NCBI GenBank assembly: GCA_002803225.1
Contig: NXFV01001528.1
Span: 124,001 to 188,000 of the forward strand
Source of the DNA: Gamarada debralockiae
Lineage: Eukaryota > Ascomycota > Leotiomycetes > Helotiales > Hyphodiscaceae
Length of the DNA stretch: 64,000 nt
Direction of reading: 5' to 3'
Positions 23,736 to 37,229 of the stretch are shown here, in pieces; the stretch's first letter is position 1; each line of letters begins with the position of its first letter. A program made the translations under genes and the position numbers. The notes beneath the pieces are model-generated. The model did no database searches. It saw nothing but the letters and a program-made list of their open reading frames with translations, and was not told the origin of the DNA.

Positions 23736-26700
23736 ATGTGCGGATTAGAGATCCTCGGGGTCATAGCTGCCGCGACCCAGCTTGCAGAACAAGGCATCAA
23801 GATCATATCGAGCCTCTCCAAAATTTGCGAGACACTGAGGGGCGCTCAGGAGGACATAGCCGAAAAGATATGTCAAGTCGATCACCTTGTGCGTCTGACA
23901 AAGGTTGTGAAAGATGACGAGTCATTGCATACAGAAGAGGTGGCAGCTGTGCTTCGCATTTGTGTTACGAAAGTAACTCGCCTAGAAGATCTGCTCAGAG
24001 CCGTAGATGTGGGCGCGGATGATGGATGGCTGCAATGCTGGACGAAAAAGGTAGTTTGGATTCGGAGAGGGAAGAGTGTGCTCAAAACTTTTCAGGAGAT
24101 TGAGCAATGTAAGAGTTCTCTACTCTTGCTTATAGGAAGTCTCAACGCGTATGTATGCTTTCGCTCGACTGTTCTATCCATGCTGAGTTATATCTTAGCC
24201 CGTCCATCGCAATGATCCCAAACATTGAGCAGCGACTTCTGGAGTTATGCGATAGGATACCAGGAATTTCTTCGCAGATATCAGCGTCTGCTGAGAAACT
24301 TGAGCACGAAGCGGTATGTTCATATCGAATGATTCCAATTTTTGGCAATGCTAACGGCTCATCAGACTCTATCAACTACTTCACCTACCCTCGGGGAAGT
24401 GTCGCATTTCCGCAGTCTATTCCTAGCTCCTCCACGGAACAGAGGATTTGTGGGGCGAGTGAGTTGTATGCACGAGATTGATGCCAGGCTCCGGTCACTA
24501 GGAAATGCTCCTCGTGTAGCATTCTATGGCTTAGGTGGTGCTGGGAAATCTCAGCTGGCCTTGGCGTATGTCCATAGACTAAAGGAAAACGAATCTGAGA
24601 CTTCTGTGTTCTGGATCCATGGTACTTCTGACCGTTTTGTGAATGACTATCTGGATATCAGAGCCAAGGCACAGTATGCTGGCCATGCAATGTCGTTGGC
24701 TTTACATACAGACGGCGCTGATTCCTTTGAAGCGAGAATGTTTTGTGTCCGTAACTGGCTCAACTCCGCTGACTCCCGGAAATGGCTCATGGTTATTGAT
24801 AACGCAGAGGACATCGACATTTTCTTTGAGAGGGAGAGGTTTTGTAGATTTATTCCGGACGAACGAGGGACTGTCATTTTCACCACTAGATATCAGAGAC
24901 TAGCAGTTAGACTTGCCACCATTTCCGGACTTTTCCACATTGGCGGCCTTGATGCGGCTGACGCTAAGGCTTTGATACATTCCTTGGCCGGCCGAACGTC
25001 GGAGGAAAACGCTGCCTCAGAACTGCTCAGCCGCCTCGAATATTTGCCACTTGCAATCTCGCAGGCAGGCTCTTACATCGCAGAGAACCCGCCTTTATCC
25101 ATTGCCGAATACTTAAAGATGTATGACGAGAATGATTCATCAAAACTCGCCCTCTTGAGCAAAGTCTACGAGGATTCTGCAAGTATTTCTGGCACGAGGG
25201 TCTATCCAACAGCTGTGACATGGCAGATTTCTTTCGACAGAATTCAGGCTACCAACGCACTGGCCATTGAACTGTTGTGCCTTATGGCCTCTGTGGACAG
25301 GCTGAATATCCCAACGAAACTCCTTCTATATAAGAACAAGAGCTCCGTGGAATTGAACGAAGCATTAGGCATTCTCTGCTCCTACTCTCTCATTACGGCT
25401 ACTCCAGGGAAGGGCACCTTTACAATGCACCGGTTGGTTCACTTGATTACTAGAGACTGGTTGAGCTCAAGGCCTCAGTACAGCAACTCAACTTTCCTAG
25501 CTCTGCGGCGATTATCAGAGCAATTCCCATCCGAATTTGTCGATGATCAAGGTGACTACTTGGCATTATGCGATTGCTATTTGCCACACGCAAGGGCCGT
25601 TCTAGACAACAAACACATGTTGTCTGAATGTCACAGATCAAAAGCAAAACTTGCCTACAAACTGTCCCAGTATTTGGTTTTGAGGGGAAGATACAAGGAT
25701 GCAGAGTTGTACGCGACGGAGGCAGTAGAGCTGGATTCCGCGGCTTGTGGGCAAGAGTACACTGCGGACGAATTGGACCACCTCAACCAGCTCGCAACGG
25801 TTTATCGCCGGAGAAGCGATCTCAAGAAAGCTCTTGCGATATCTCAACAAGTCCAAGACAACATGATGAAGACCTGCGGCAAGGATCGCCTAAAATGCTT
25901 AGCCTACTTAAACACCTTGGCATTAATCCTGCAAGAGCAAGGCGATTATGCAAAATCAGAAAGTCTGCACAGGCAGATCTTGCAAGGCAGAGAAGAACTA
26001 CTTGGTCTAGAGCATGTCAAGACCATAGCAAGCATGCAAAATCTGGCATTGTCACTCCGCTCCCAGAAACGATATCCCGAGGCGGAAGATATGGCGTTCA
26101 AAGCCTACACTGGTATGGAACGGAGCTTGGGTCCCGATCATCATGACACTATTGCTGCGGCTTCCAACTATGGAGTGATGCTTTTCCATAGAAGAGAATA
26201 TGATAGAGCATCAGATATTCACCGTGAAGCCCTTTCTCGACGGGAAAGAATATTGGGAGAGACCCATCCGGATACTTTGAAGGCCAGGGAAAACCTTGCC
26301 ACTGTTCTTCAGGGGAAAGGAAATTATGCGAAATCCGAAATATTATTCCGCGAGGTAGTTGACGGTTACAACAAAGCATTGGGACCTGATCATTACGACA
26401 CATTACGTGCTATGGCGAATCTGACCATCATTCTCCATCACCAAAAAAGATACGAAGACGCCGAGAACATATGCAGGAAGGTACTCATTCGACGTGTAGA
26501 GACTCTTGGGCCTGAACACCCTGATACGGTGTCGAGTGCAAATCATTTAACAACGTTGATCAAAATCCAAGCAGACGCAGCCGAAGAAGCCGCGGACGGA
26601 TCAATTAAGAATGCAATGGAAACTCCAGATAACAAATCTGACGGGTCGCAACCAATACATGCAAAAGCCGAGAGTGACAAGAAATCTCGGATGGATAACA

Positions 26701-26822
26701 GGAAGTCCGCTTCAGATGAGGAGCAACTATGCCTTGTAAGAAAATCGCACAGTCTGCATATCAACTACCCCGGCATACTGAAGTTATACAGGCAACCTGA
26801 ACATCTGAGAAAACGAACCTGA
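23736..26822 (+). CDS. NOD-like receptor: SesA-like N-terminus, NB-ARC, TPR repeats
   Basis: Three exons (23736..24148, 24199..24313, 24366..26822) give 994 aa in one frame with no disabling mutation. The N-terminal 170 residues form a helical domain (MCGLEILGVIAAATQLAEQG...) like the SesA group. NB-ARC features: P-loop GLGGAGKS at 231-238, Walker B WLMVIDNAED at about 316-325, sensor GTVIFTTR at about 344-351, GLPL-like YLPLAIS at about 402-408, and MHRLVH at about 530-535 as the MHD equivalent. From about 600 to 900 there are at least five 42-residue kinesin-light-chain-type TPR units with the consensus LG..H.DT. Such STAND proteins sense non-self in fungi and can trigger regulated cell death. 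The tail after 905 is charged and disordered. High similarity between TPR units suggests recent repeat turnover. Confidence 0.93.
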
Positions 26823-27292
26823 AGAAAGGCCGCGGGTGTCTTGGAGACTGGAGATTTGCCAAAGGCCAACATTCTAAAAGTAAAGCGATCTAATAATGTA
26901 CGATACTTGGAAGGGAGGGCTCAAAAATTATGGCGACACAAATAACGCAAGGCATTGCATTCCGAAGCTCTAAAAGCATGACTGGCTAAAAGGGATGAAA
27001 ATTGGACAATCTACCCCCGAGCTAGCTGAGGCCCTTCCGTTCGAATGGTCCCCTTCCTCCCTTGTCGCTTGTCACTTGACACGGGCACATCTGATCTGAT
27101 CCGCCTCGGTCGGTTTGGAGATATGCCAACTGCATCGAAGTTGATCAGCCAATGATGCAGGAATCTTTGGTGATAGTATACATACAGACGTTGGATGCAT
27201 TCGCTGCACCACCAGGACTGTTGCCCGGCCACTGGCTGATGTGAATAGGGCGAGGACTTCAAAGCTTTCTTGCAATTGAAGGCTGAAGTAGC
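26823..27292. other. Convergent intergenic region
   Basis: Lies between two converging stop codons; nothing recognisable. Confidence 0.5.
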
Positions 27293-29053
27293 CTACATCA
27301 CCAAGCTCAAGACCAGTTTGAATGACTCGCCGCGCCTGCATTTATGCAATCTGCGCCTGTTCGGAGTGACTGGTGGATTGATAGGAGGCATTGGTTTCAA
27401 GGGAGGGGCTAAGTCTAAGTCAAAGCGCTGACCACGTGCGTTTGGAGTGACGGGAGGATTGATCTCCGGGGGCCGGGGATCACGGCGCGAGAAAGGTAGA
27501 GAGGTATCGCCGGGAATTGATGATTGGTAAATGAAAGGGTTGAAAACGCTCAGTGGTTTTCCGTCTTTCTGATGCTGATAAGTAGCAGTAGCTGTAAAAT
27601 ATGAAGAATAGGAGATCAGATGGGTCCATGGGGTGCTCTCGATAGTCCAGTTCGCGGAGGAAGGTCCGTCCGGATACGAGAAGGAGCATGAAGCATCGTG
27701 GAGCTTGTAAGGACGGTATGTATAGAAAGCGCTCTTCGGCTTTCCGTCTTTCTGCTGACTTCTCTGCCACGGCCAGAGGGACAAGTGGCAGGAAAAATAT
27801 ATGACATTGGATCGAGGAACCTGGATCAAACCCTTTAAAGATCTATGAGGATCGTACGGGCAGCTGGGGGGGTGATGTTGATTTCGTTGAGGGCTTAGAG
27901 TACGGTGCATCAAAGGATGAGTCCGAGGTTTTGCACAGCGGGCATTGACCCGTGCTGCAGTAGCGGGAAGGCGGATTATGGGAATCATCAAGGCGCCGCA
28001 ACCGTAGACTGATAGGAGGCAGTTGTGAATATTGCCTCCCTTTAGCAATAAGCCGGTATTATCCGAATCAATTGCTGGGATGTCTTCAACGGAGATCGTT
28101 TGCTTCAAGGTGTCGCCAACAGATCCCACAAGATAGGTGATCTCGTGATCCACTTCGTTGAGACGCACTACGTAGCGAGGGAGCCATCGGGTCCATTCAA
28201 CCTGTGGTGGTCTTCTATTGTGAGGCCCAAGGGCACATTGAGAATTGATGATCATCATTGGAGACTTTGCCTCGCGGAGGTGTGCATTGAGGAGTTGTGC
28301 CACTGACATAGCGGTTGTACGTGTCGGGTCTTTGAATGGCGCCGCTACCGTTGCAGTAGTATCCACCAAGCTTTGTTGTTTGATGGCAGTAGGAGACGTC
28401 CCGGCCGACGTGAAGAAATGGTACGAGTGATGGTCACTATGCACTTCTTGGGTCGAGCGAGGTAGAGTGCCGCTGATGTTCCAGCTTGTATCGAAACGTG
28501 CCATTGTCAAAGCACGTGGTGTTGAGGTTTTATTGCGATGCTGATACAGCCGACGACTTTGTGACTTTTGCCTACTGGGTAGTCTATGTGTGCATCCGCC
28601 TTCGATCAAGACTGTCTGAATCTGGTCCTCAGTCAGGTTGATGGGGTTGATACCGAGTAAGTTGTAGCCATCGAATGGTTCCGATCCGGATCTTTGTGCA
28701 GATGTGATGCCATGCAAGGACATAGCAGAGGCATAAAAGGAGGCCTCCGTGTTTCCATAACCTGCAGTGAACAGATACGTGTAAGCTGGGGTTTGTTGAC
28801 ATTGTGTTGAGTGGTAAGTCTTCGAGATATAGTCATGCTCATGATTGCACGTCTCGCCCATCTCAAATAGAAGGAGCGTAGCCGATAGAAAGAATGCTCC
28901 AATTACTATGATCGCTTTCGCATAGAGATACCATTTGGAAGTCTTGCCATTTACTCGTCCAGATGTAGCAGACACGGCGCCGACGTATTGTAAGATACTT
29001 GGTGTATCGTACCCCTTGCGGGGATCGTTGCTATAGTGCTTTCTGCCTTCCAT
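27293..29053 (-). CDS. Single-pass membrane protein, unknown function
   Basis: A long uninterrupted frame. I place the start at ATG 29053 (MEGRKHYSND), giving 586 aa, because the frame upstream of it runs through an A/T homopolymer tract that looks like 5' leader. There is one membrane helix at about residues 43-64 (AKAIIVIGAFFLSATLLLFE) after a basic cytosolic segment, which predicts a type II orientation with a large exterior domain. That domain has many Ser/Thr and several sequons but no domain I recognise. Two internal repeats are visible: QKDGKP.S.F.. occurs twice, and INPPVTPN occurs twice near the C-terminus. The basic, Pro-rich last 150 residues look less constrained. It could be lineage-specific. 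Confidence 0.6.
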   Translation of the reverse strand: MEGRKHYSNDPRKGYDTPSILQYVGAVSATSGRVNGKTSKWYLYAKAIIVIGAFFLSATLLLFEMGETCNHEHDYISKTYHSTQCQQTPAYTYLFTAGYGNTEASFYASAMSLHGITSAQRSGSEPFDGYNLLGINPINLTEDQIQTVLIEGGCTHRLPSRQKSQSRRLYQHRNKTSTPRALTMARFDTSWNISGTLPRSTQEVHSDHHSYHFFTSAGTSPTAIKQQSLVDTTATVAAPFKDPTRTTAMSVAQLLNAHLREAKSPMMIINSQCALGPHNRRPPQVEWTRWLPRYVVRLNEVDHEITYLVGSVGDTLKQTISVEDIPAIDSDNTGLLLKGGNIHNCLLSVYGCGALMIPIIRLPATAARVNARCAKPRTHPLMHRTLSPQRNQHHPPSCPYDPHRSLKGLIQVPRSNVIYFSCHLSLWPWQRSQQKDGKPKSAFYTYRPYKLHDASCSFSYPDGPSSANWTIESTPWTHLISYSSYFTATATYQHQKDGKPLSVFNPFIYQSSIPGDTSLPFSRRDPRPPEINPPVTPNARGQRFDLDLAPPLKPMPPINPPVTPNRRRLHKCRRGESFKLVLSLVM

Positions 29054-29482
29054 CTTGAACAGGGTGTCTCGGGGGCATAGAACGGAGATTTCGAACAGTG
29101 TTTGAAATGACGGCTTGTGGTATTGACAGCTTGTCCGTAGGTCGAAGAGTGCGCGTGGGGGAAAAAAAAATAAATATAAAAAAAATAAAAAAAATAAATC
29201 TGGTCCCAGAAGCGGCGGAAGGAGGGAGGGAGGAGTTATGTGAGCGAACGAGTTGGTGAGTGGATGGGAGGGATGAGCTTTGTGCCAGTGAGGGTTGCCA
29301 AATAGTCTGTCGGCTCTTTGTTGCTCACAGAACTCGTTCATTTTGATAGTGAATATAGATAGATCAGGGACATCTTATACACAATTTCTAAATTTTTTCT
29401 TCAACCTTCCATTAAATAGGTGGTGCTACCAGGTGTATGAACACCAGGGGTGTATGAAGACATCCTTGTTGTACGTACTACC

Positions 29483-29594
29483 TATCAGGCCGAAAAGTTG
29501 TAGCGAGACAAGGGTGTAAAAGGGTGACTCTTTACAGTCTGGTCTGTGCCAGCCTGGAACCCCCCCTGTTTCGCTACAACTTTTCGGCCAGATA
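29483..29594. mobile_element. MITE-like inverted-repeat element, 112 bp
   Basis: The ends are TATCAGGCCGAAAAGTTGTA... and the complement of ...TACAACTTTTCGGCCAGATA, matching over about 33 bp with few mismatches. There is no coding capacity. A clear target-site duplication was not identified. Confidence 0.75.
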
Positions 29595-30583
29595 CGTTGT
29601 ACTTATCACGGATCCCGCCCGGCTAAAGTAATACAAAGATCTTTGTTGGGCTGGCGTTCTCTTCCGTTAGGTTCGCTTAAGCGTATCACAGATATGAGAT
29701 ACCCCAACTCAACTCCGGATCTATCTAGATGGCTTGAAGGACCACGCAACCTGCAGAGAACTACCGCCAAACTTCTCTCAAAGTTATAGCCCGTCCATTC
29801 GTCGGGTTTTCTGCGGTTCTGTACTGTATGGGCACTCTCGGGATTTTCCGAACCAATCGATAAAGGAACCCCATTTCACGCCACGTTAAATGTGGCTTGC
29901 CAAACCGATGCACCTCATTTCACGAAATCAAAGAATTATGCTTTTCAATATAACTTTACAGCGCCACAACCTTTATTTTAAAAAAATTTAAAAACGAGAG
30001 GGTAGTGGGGGGAAAATGTACTTTACATTGATGATATATATATCGCTTTTATTTTATAATTCTCAGAATTCACGATTCTATTACTCGTAAATGGGTCAAG
30101 ATCTCGCCTCGTCCGAGACCCATAAACAAAACGCTCGCGCCACTGAAAATATTTTATGCAAGGGCGTGATGAGGTCGAATACTGCTAACCCCAAATAGTT
30201 GAAGGTTACTCAGCACCAGTACTGGATCTGGAGACTTGGCACGGCTAAAAGTTGTCCCCCAACAGGGATGCTCGCGATTTCCAGTGGTGAGAGTACCGAA
30301 TCGAATACGGTTCCTTCTCGAGACACGGCCGAGTTTCTTCACACAAATACTTGGTTGGCTTGCATTATCTAGCTTATGCCTGGGGAAAAGCGACATACAA
30401 TTCTCCAACGGTATCACCCTTTCTGGACTGGCTTGTTAAGGAACATGCAGACACATCTTCACTAACTCAGCAATACATATGGGTCGACAGGGGAAAACAC
30501 GATGCTAGCCTTCCAAAACCTCCTCTTCTCATCCACCATCTCCTGTAAACAACACGCGTGGGAGTCGTAAGTAGTGAGTTCTA

Positions 30584-31051
30584 GGCTAATGATTCCCAGG
30601 CCCCCCTCTACACCCAAATTTTGACTTCATGCCTCAACATTGATTTTTCATGCATCAACTTACCATCAATCCTACTTTTACAGTGCTATGGAAAGACCGT
30701 CCTTAAGCCCGACGAAAGAGGGGGGAAGGGGGGAGAGAGGGGGGGTTAGGGGCTAAAGAGGCTCGTAGCAATCCCCCTCCCCCTGAGGCGTCGGGCACGA
30801 CAATTTTGTAGTTTGGTTGAGATAGACTTTGGTCGACCTTTTGTGTCTGTGCGTCTCTCGGAGATTCTATTGCGACAAAGGAAAACCAACCGGCTATCAG
30901 GGTTTTACTAGATTTTACCTTAAAAGGTTTAAACAGCTCGTCAGGCGGAGAAGGTCGGATTATTGCCCAGACTACGAAGTAAAGTCATGAAGTTTGGTGG
31001 TTTAAGGGGGGCCTGGCCAACCTAGGGTGGGGCCCGGGAATCATTAGTGCC
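30584..31051. mobile_element. MITE family 1, copy A, interrupted by a family 2 piece
   Basis: The ends GGCTAATGATTCCCAGGCCC and GGGCCCGGGAATCATTAG are inverted repeats. The interior matches copy B at 33026-33250 (shared blocks GGAAAGACCG and GGCACGACAATTT). It is interrupted after TTGAGATA by about 190 bp that match the family 2 element at 33269-33416 (TTGTGTCTGTG and CTCTCGGAGATTCTA). Confidence 0.7.
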
Positions 31052-32146
31052 GAACCTTATTCTGCCCCGCCAACAGGAGCCGTCCGGGATGTGTTCTTAG
31101 GGTGTCCCTTGCAGGCCATTCAAGATTGTGAAAAGGCGACATACTGTATTGTGCAACTGTGTCACAGGAAGGCTCTTTTCCTAGACGAATTAGGCCTAGC
31201 CCTATGGTGAGCCCTCTGATTGACATCTACCCGGGCCCGCGTGCCGCGCCTATGGCCTGGAAGCCAGGATCCTGACCCAAGTAACTAGATTTAAAAATTT
31301 GTAGTGTATCCATCCAATCTTATCCTGCCTGCTCTCAACCTTTGCGCGTCCACGGGGCTGGACCTGCTAGAGCTGATGGTAGAAACTTGGAACGGAGGAC
31401 GACTGGCCCATATCCTTTACTAAGGTTGGGGCAACTACCCTGTTGGAAGCGGTCATTAGAATCTTGCTTAGCAGTTATTTGACTAACCAGTTAGCGTGCC
31501 CGTTACTCGGGTCTTTTATTGTTACCGACTACACAATAAGGTGCACGGGGAAGAAAACTAGATTGAGACAGGGCATCCTTTCCACCGTTGGCTGACCGTT
31601 AACTACTCTGTAAAAATTGAGTTCTGCTCTTATTTGTCTTGATCGACATGCACGTTCAAATAGACCCTTGAAAACGGAAGACAGGGCATGTCAGAGGGGC
31701 GATCATTCGCTAATGCACACTAAAAAAAGTTAAAAGTGCACAGACCAAAATCCTGCCCCAGAATCCGACGAACACCCCCGCTGGAGCTTGCAACGGCAAA
31801 TGTTAAGAAATAGGATTTACAAAGTTAGGATTAGGGTTAAGGTTATACGAGGATTTGGGTCAGTAAGTTTTCTTTTAAACATCGAGCGTGTTTTGATTAG
31901 GAAATATTGTATGGAAGTTGGATGAGGTTTGTTCATCTGGGTTAGTTTGGTATCCAGTTGCTGGGTTAGAACCCCAGGTTTTCCTCTCGAAAAGAGGGTG
32001 GGTGGTCTGAGACAAAGGCTACTCTCTCCCTAAATAAACTCTACCGTGTACTCTCCGGGTAGAGGTGCGGATAAGAACCCAGGGTGTCTAACCAGTGAGA
32101 AAGTTACCTTTCTAGTAGGCTGAGGGCTACTTCTAGGGGGTAAACG

Positions 32147-32318
32147 TCCCCTGAATAGTTGTTAGCGTGTCATCATAACAGCACTACTTTCACACCACTT
32201 TGCAACTGCCAGTGGCCAATCACCAGAGCAAAAACATTCCGGTATATCCTCCTTAGGAATTTTTGACGAGATTTTGAGTGGTGTTATCAAAGATCGAGCT
32301 AACAACTATTCAGGGGGA
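32147..32318. mobile_element. MITE-like element, 172 bp
   Basis: The perfect 20-bp terminal inverted repeats are TCCCCTGAATAGTTGTTAGC on the left and its complement at 32299-32318 on the right, bounding a non-coding interior. Confidence 0.75.
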
Positions 32319-32774
32319 GACCCAGTTTGATACACGGACCAAGTTTTGCTCTGTGCAAGATCTCATACCAGGTGCTTTCACTGTGACAGTTCTGGCGAAT
32401 GTCACCTGATCGTGCTGCCTACACGTGAGTCAGGGAGCCTAGTATGCTGGCACGTCCTGGAGATATATTAGACTTCGTGTACTTACAGAACTTTTCTTTC
32501 TTTCTTTACCTTAGTATCTTTGTCAATACAGCACCTTCTGTGTAGAGTCTTCAATGCGTGAGATTCCATTACGTAGAGCTGTTACATTCACCACCCGAAA
32601 GTGCCTCATTACTTCACCCCACTGTGGATGCCGCTAGAGTTTATTTAGGTGGGGGGATAGTGAAGGGATAGGGTGCTGTAAACAGGGAAATTTGGGTACA
32701 GTACCAGGCGAAACTCATCACTTGACTAAATAAAACCCAGCTTTTGTAAACCGGGGTAGTTGTCACGAACGCTC

Positions 32775-32909
32775 GTTCAGCGGATAAATTTTGTCACCGC
32801 CTTTATTCTGCCCACCAATCAAAAATTTCAGAATAATTCCCGGAAATTTAAGGCGAAAGCATTTTATTGGTGGCAGAATAAAGGCGGTGACAAAATTTAT
32901 CCGCTGAAC
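32775..32909. mobile_element. Foldback/MITE element, 135 bp with about 45-bp arms
   Basis: The left arm begins GTTCAGCGGATAAATTTTGT and the right arm ends in its exact complement. The arms match for about 45 bp apart from one extra C. The loop is only about 45 bp, so the element could form a long hairpin. Confidence 0.85.
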
Positions 32910-33025
32910 CAGCGGAGGGTTGAGGTCTTCTAAAGCAATTAATACGGTAGAAATTGCGGCTCCAAAGCCCTAATAGGCTCCATGAGCCTCGTACAAGCAC
33001 TTGCTGTCTGCTACGTAGGATCGGG

Positions 33026-33250
33026 GGCTAATGATTTCCCGGCTCCCCTCTCTCGTCCAAAATATGAACGGTATGCCTTAACATATATCCTCAGGCATCC
33101 GCATGCCATCAATTCCTACTTCAGCTTTGGAAAGACCGCCCTAAGCCTGATGAAAGGGGCTCCTCCCTCTTGAGGAGATAGGCGTCAGGCACGACAATTT
33201 CGTGGTTTGGTTGAGATATTTGGTGGAGGAGGCGGGCCGGGGAATCATTA
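33026..33250. mobile_element. MITE family 1, copy B
   Basis: The ends GGCTAATGATTTCCCGGC and GCCGGGGAATCATTA are inverted repeats. The interior is collinear with copy A but uninterrupted, which shows that copy A received an insertion. Confidence 0.7.
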
Positions 33251-33268
33251 CTATCCCCCCCCTGTTCG

Positions 33269-33416
33269 AACAATCACACCTCTTGTGTCTGTGCACCTCT
33301 CGGAGATTCTACTGTAACAGGGGAAACTAACCAATAGAGTATTAGTATTTTACTGCATTCTACCCTAACAGGTTGAAACAGCTCGTAGAATCACAGACAC
33401 AAAAGGTGTGATTGTT
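33269..33416. mobile_element. MITE family 2, intact copy
   Basis: The terminal inverted repeats are about 25 bp: AACAATCACACCTCTTGTGT at the left and the complement of the CACAGACACAAAAGGTGTGA stretch (33392-33411) at the right, with two mismatches. It lies 19 bp after family 1 copy B. The interior block CTCTCGGAGATTCTA is shared with the piece inside copy A. Confidence 0.8.
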
Positions 33417-35492
33417 TGGGCTGTACGAAAGTAGATCTGAGTTGAAATACCGTGACAATACCGTGATCGCGTGGGCATAGAGCTCATGGTTGGATTGAGC
33501 CCTTTAAATGCCGCGAAAGTCTCCTGATATAGTGTCTTCAAGCTAATCCAACAGTTCAATCTTGCACAGCCCTAGTCCACTAGATTGAACCACAGTAGTA
33601 CAGCACCGTCCACTTGATACTTTTTCTTGTGGCACACCCATTTCCATTCCCATTCTCGGACCTTTCGTATTTGCCTGACGTATGTGCCCGCTGTGGCGCG
33701 TGTCTCGGACTTTCGGGCAGCACGATATCATGTACAGGAAGAAAAAGATCAGCCGGCTTTACTTTTTTTTACCTTTTTCCCTTTGGCGACCTGCTCGACT
33801 GCTCGGCCAAACGTTCGAAAGTTCGAAATGATGACCCTCCAGACTGCTATCCAGTTCAAAATACGTCAAAGGCCCCTCAGAGGTCCCGGATCCCATTCGC
33901 TACAGACGGTTGCATGGCCCTAAGTCGGGAGACCCTCTTTGATGCAAGATTCCGGGGTCAACTACGCAATGCATAATCATATCGACCTCCCGCCTGGTGC
34001 AAGTCTGAACTGTGGCACGCTGGTGCGTACGCAAAAGTCGCCAGTAAGATTGGCCTGCTAGGTTATCCTCGGGGTCCAGATTTTTCGGGCGGCACGAGTA
34101 TTCGTCGCCCACCCCAGGCTCCTGACTAAATAAATCCCGACCACTCTGGGATTGGAGGTGTTCAAATGACATAGTGGGGGGATCTTCGGAGAATTTTCGT
34201 CTCTCGCTTCGCATACTCGAAAGGTCAAACGACGAAAACTGGCATCTTTTCCTTCTTAAAGAGGAGTACCAAGATTCCGCCCTCGTGGCGTCTTTCCAGA
34301 GGCTCTGAAGAGCGTTCCTGCTCAACGACCCAGTGATGAGGTATCAAAACTGGATTAGCCCTTCATGGGCCAAGGATCTTTTTCTGCTTCGGGGAGATCG
34401 TTTCCGAGGGAGAACACGGAATTGATGTCTGAGGCTGGGATGGGATGGTTTTTGATGAGGAGAAACCCCCATGTTGAGCACGCTTCTGTTATATGATGGG
34501 CGATGTGTGATTGGGAGGCGGGATACGTCGATTATAGGGAAGGAGGGGTTTTCCGGTTGGTTGATTAGGCCCACGTTTGAAAGGAGCCGAAGTGGAATTG
34601 GAATTGCAATTTTTCGATACAAAAAATGAGAGTGACTTCAAAGCTAGCTTTCTGATCGTTGAAGTGATAGAAGTTCAGGATAATGCAGAGGCAATTGATG
34701 AATTGGGTTTGAATACCTGCACGTAATACTAAAGCGTTCGTACGAAAATAGACAGGGGCACCTGACACTTGAATTGAGCTTAGAAAGGATGACCAGGCGA
34801 CCAACTTGGTCAATGACTGAAATTATGACCTTCGAAGTGGATAATAAACAGGATAGAAGGTCATGATAAGACACATCACACTTGCCTTTCGTGCAGTGGA
34901 GTTGGCCGCTTGGCACGTGACTGTATACCAGACTGTGCCCCACTTTTACCTCCTCTCCTTCGAATAAGGAAGCAGGATGGTTGCATTGGCTAGTATGAAA
35001 TCAATAGAAGATCATTCAAGGGGGCTGTGAGATGGAAAACTTTTAAGACATCAGTAATAACAGGTAGTGATTGCGAACCAATGGCTGAGACGTCAAATGA
35101 GTAGCGTGTTGGAACTCAGGCAACGTTTCCACTGGGAAGAGTCTAGCTTCGTCACCATTGGAGTTCACGGTATGCTGCATAGCCGATGTTTGAATCGATC
35201 GATTGAGTTTACTTTGTATTGCAAGCAGACCTTGAGACCCCAATATGTACAAGTCATCATCCGCCCATCATTCATGCACTCGAAGAAAATGACGCCCTCC
35301 ACACCAAGTACTCGAAGAAAGATGTAAAAGAAATCTAGTTGTGACCAGAGTATCAACTAGATAGATCTTCTTTATCAAAGAATCCACTTTTGGCCTTGCT
35401 TTTGGTAGTCAGAATGTGCTGAAGATAGGAACCCCCGCGTGTATGACTGATGCAAAGAAAATTTCGGACCTCCCCTCAGTCGGCCAAATCGT

Positions 35493-37229
<1,737 letters not shown>

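Larger units (their letters stand above)
29054..35492. other. 6.4-kb gene-free, inverted-repeat-rich island
   Basis: There are no long coding frames, and base composition switches between AT-rich and poly-G/C blocks. At least six copies of short inverted-repeat elements lie between 29483 and 33416, listed separately. From about 33420 to 35492 only short unrecognised frames are present, the longest being 141 codons on the minus strand at 33900-34325 with no identifiable domain. Confidence 0.7.

Noticed and set aside
29054..29341. 96-residue N-terminal extension of the membrane-protein frame
   Set aside because: It runs through an A/T homopolymer tract giving Phe/Leu runs, and ATG 29053 precedes a sensible membrane-protein N-terminus.
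31825..31860. TTAGGGTTAAGG-like string resembling telomere repeat
   Set aside because: Only one TTAGGG unit and a partial; not an array.
33900..34325. 141-codon minus-strand frame
   Set aside because: No recognisable domain, no splice-linked neighbours, and it lies next to repeat-rich DNA; probably chance.
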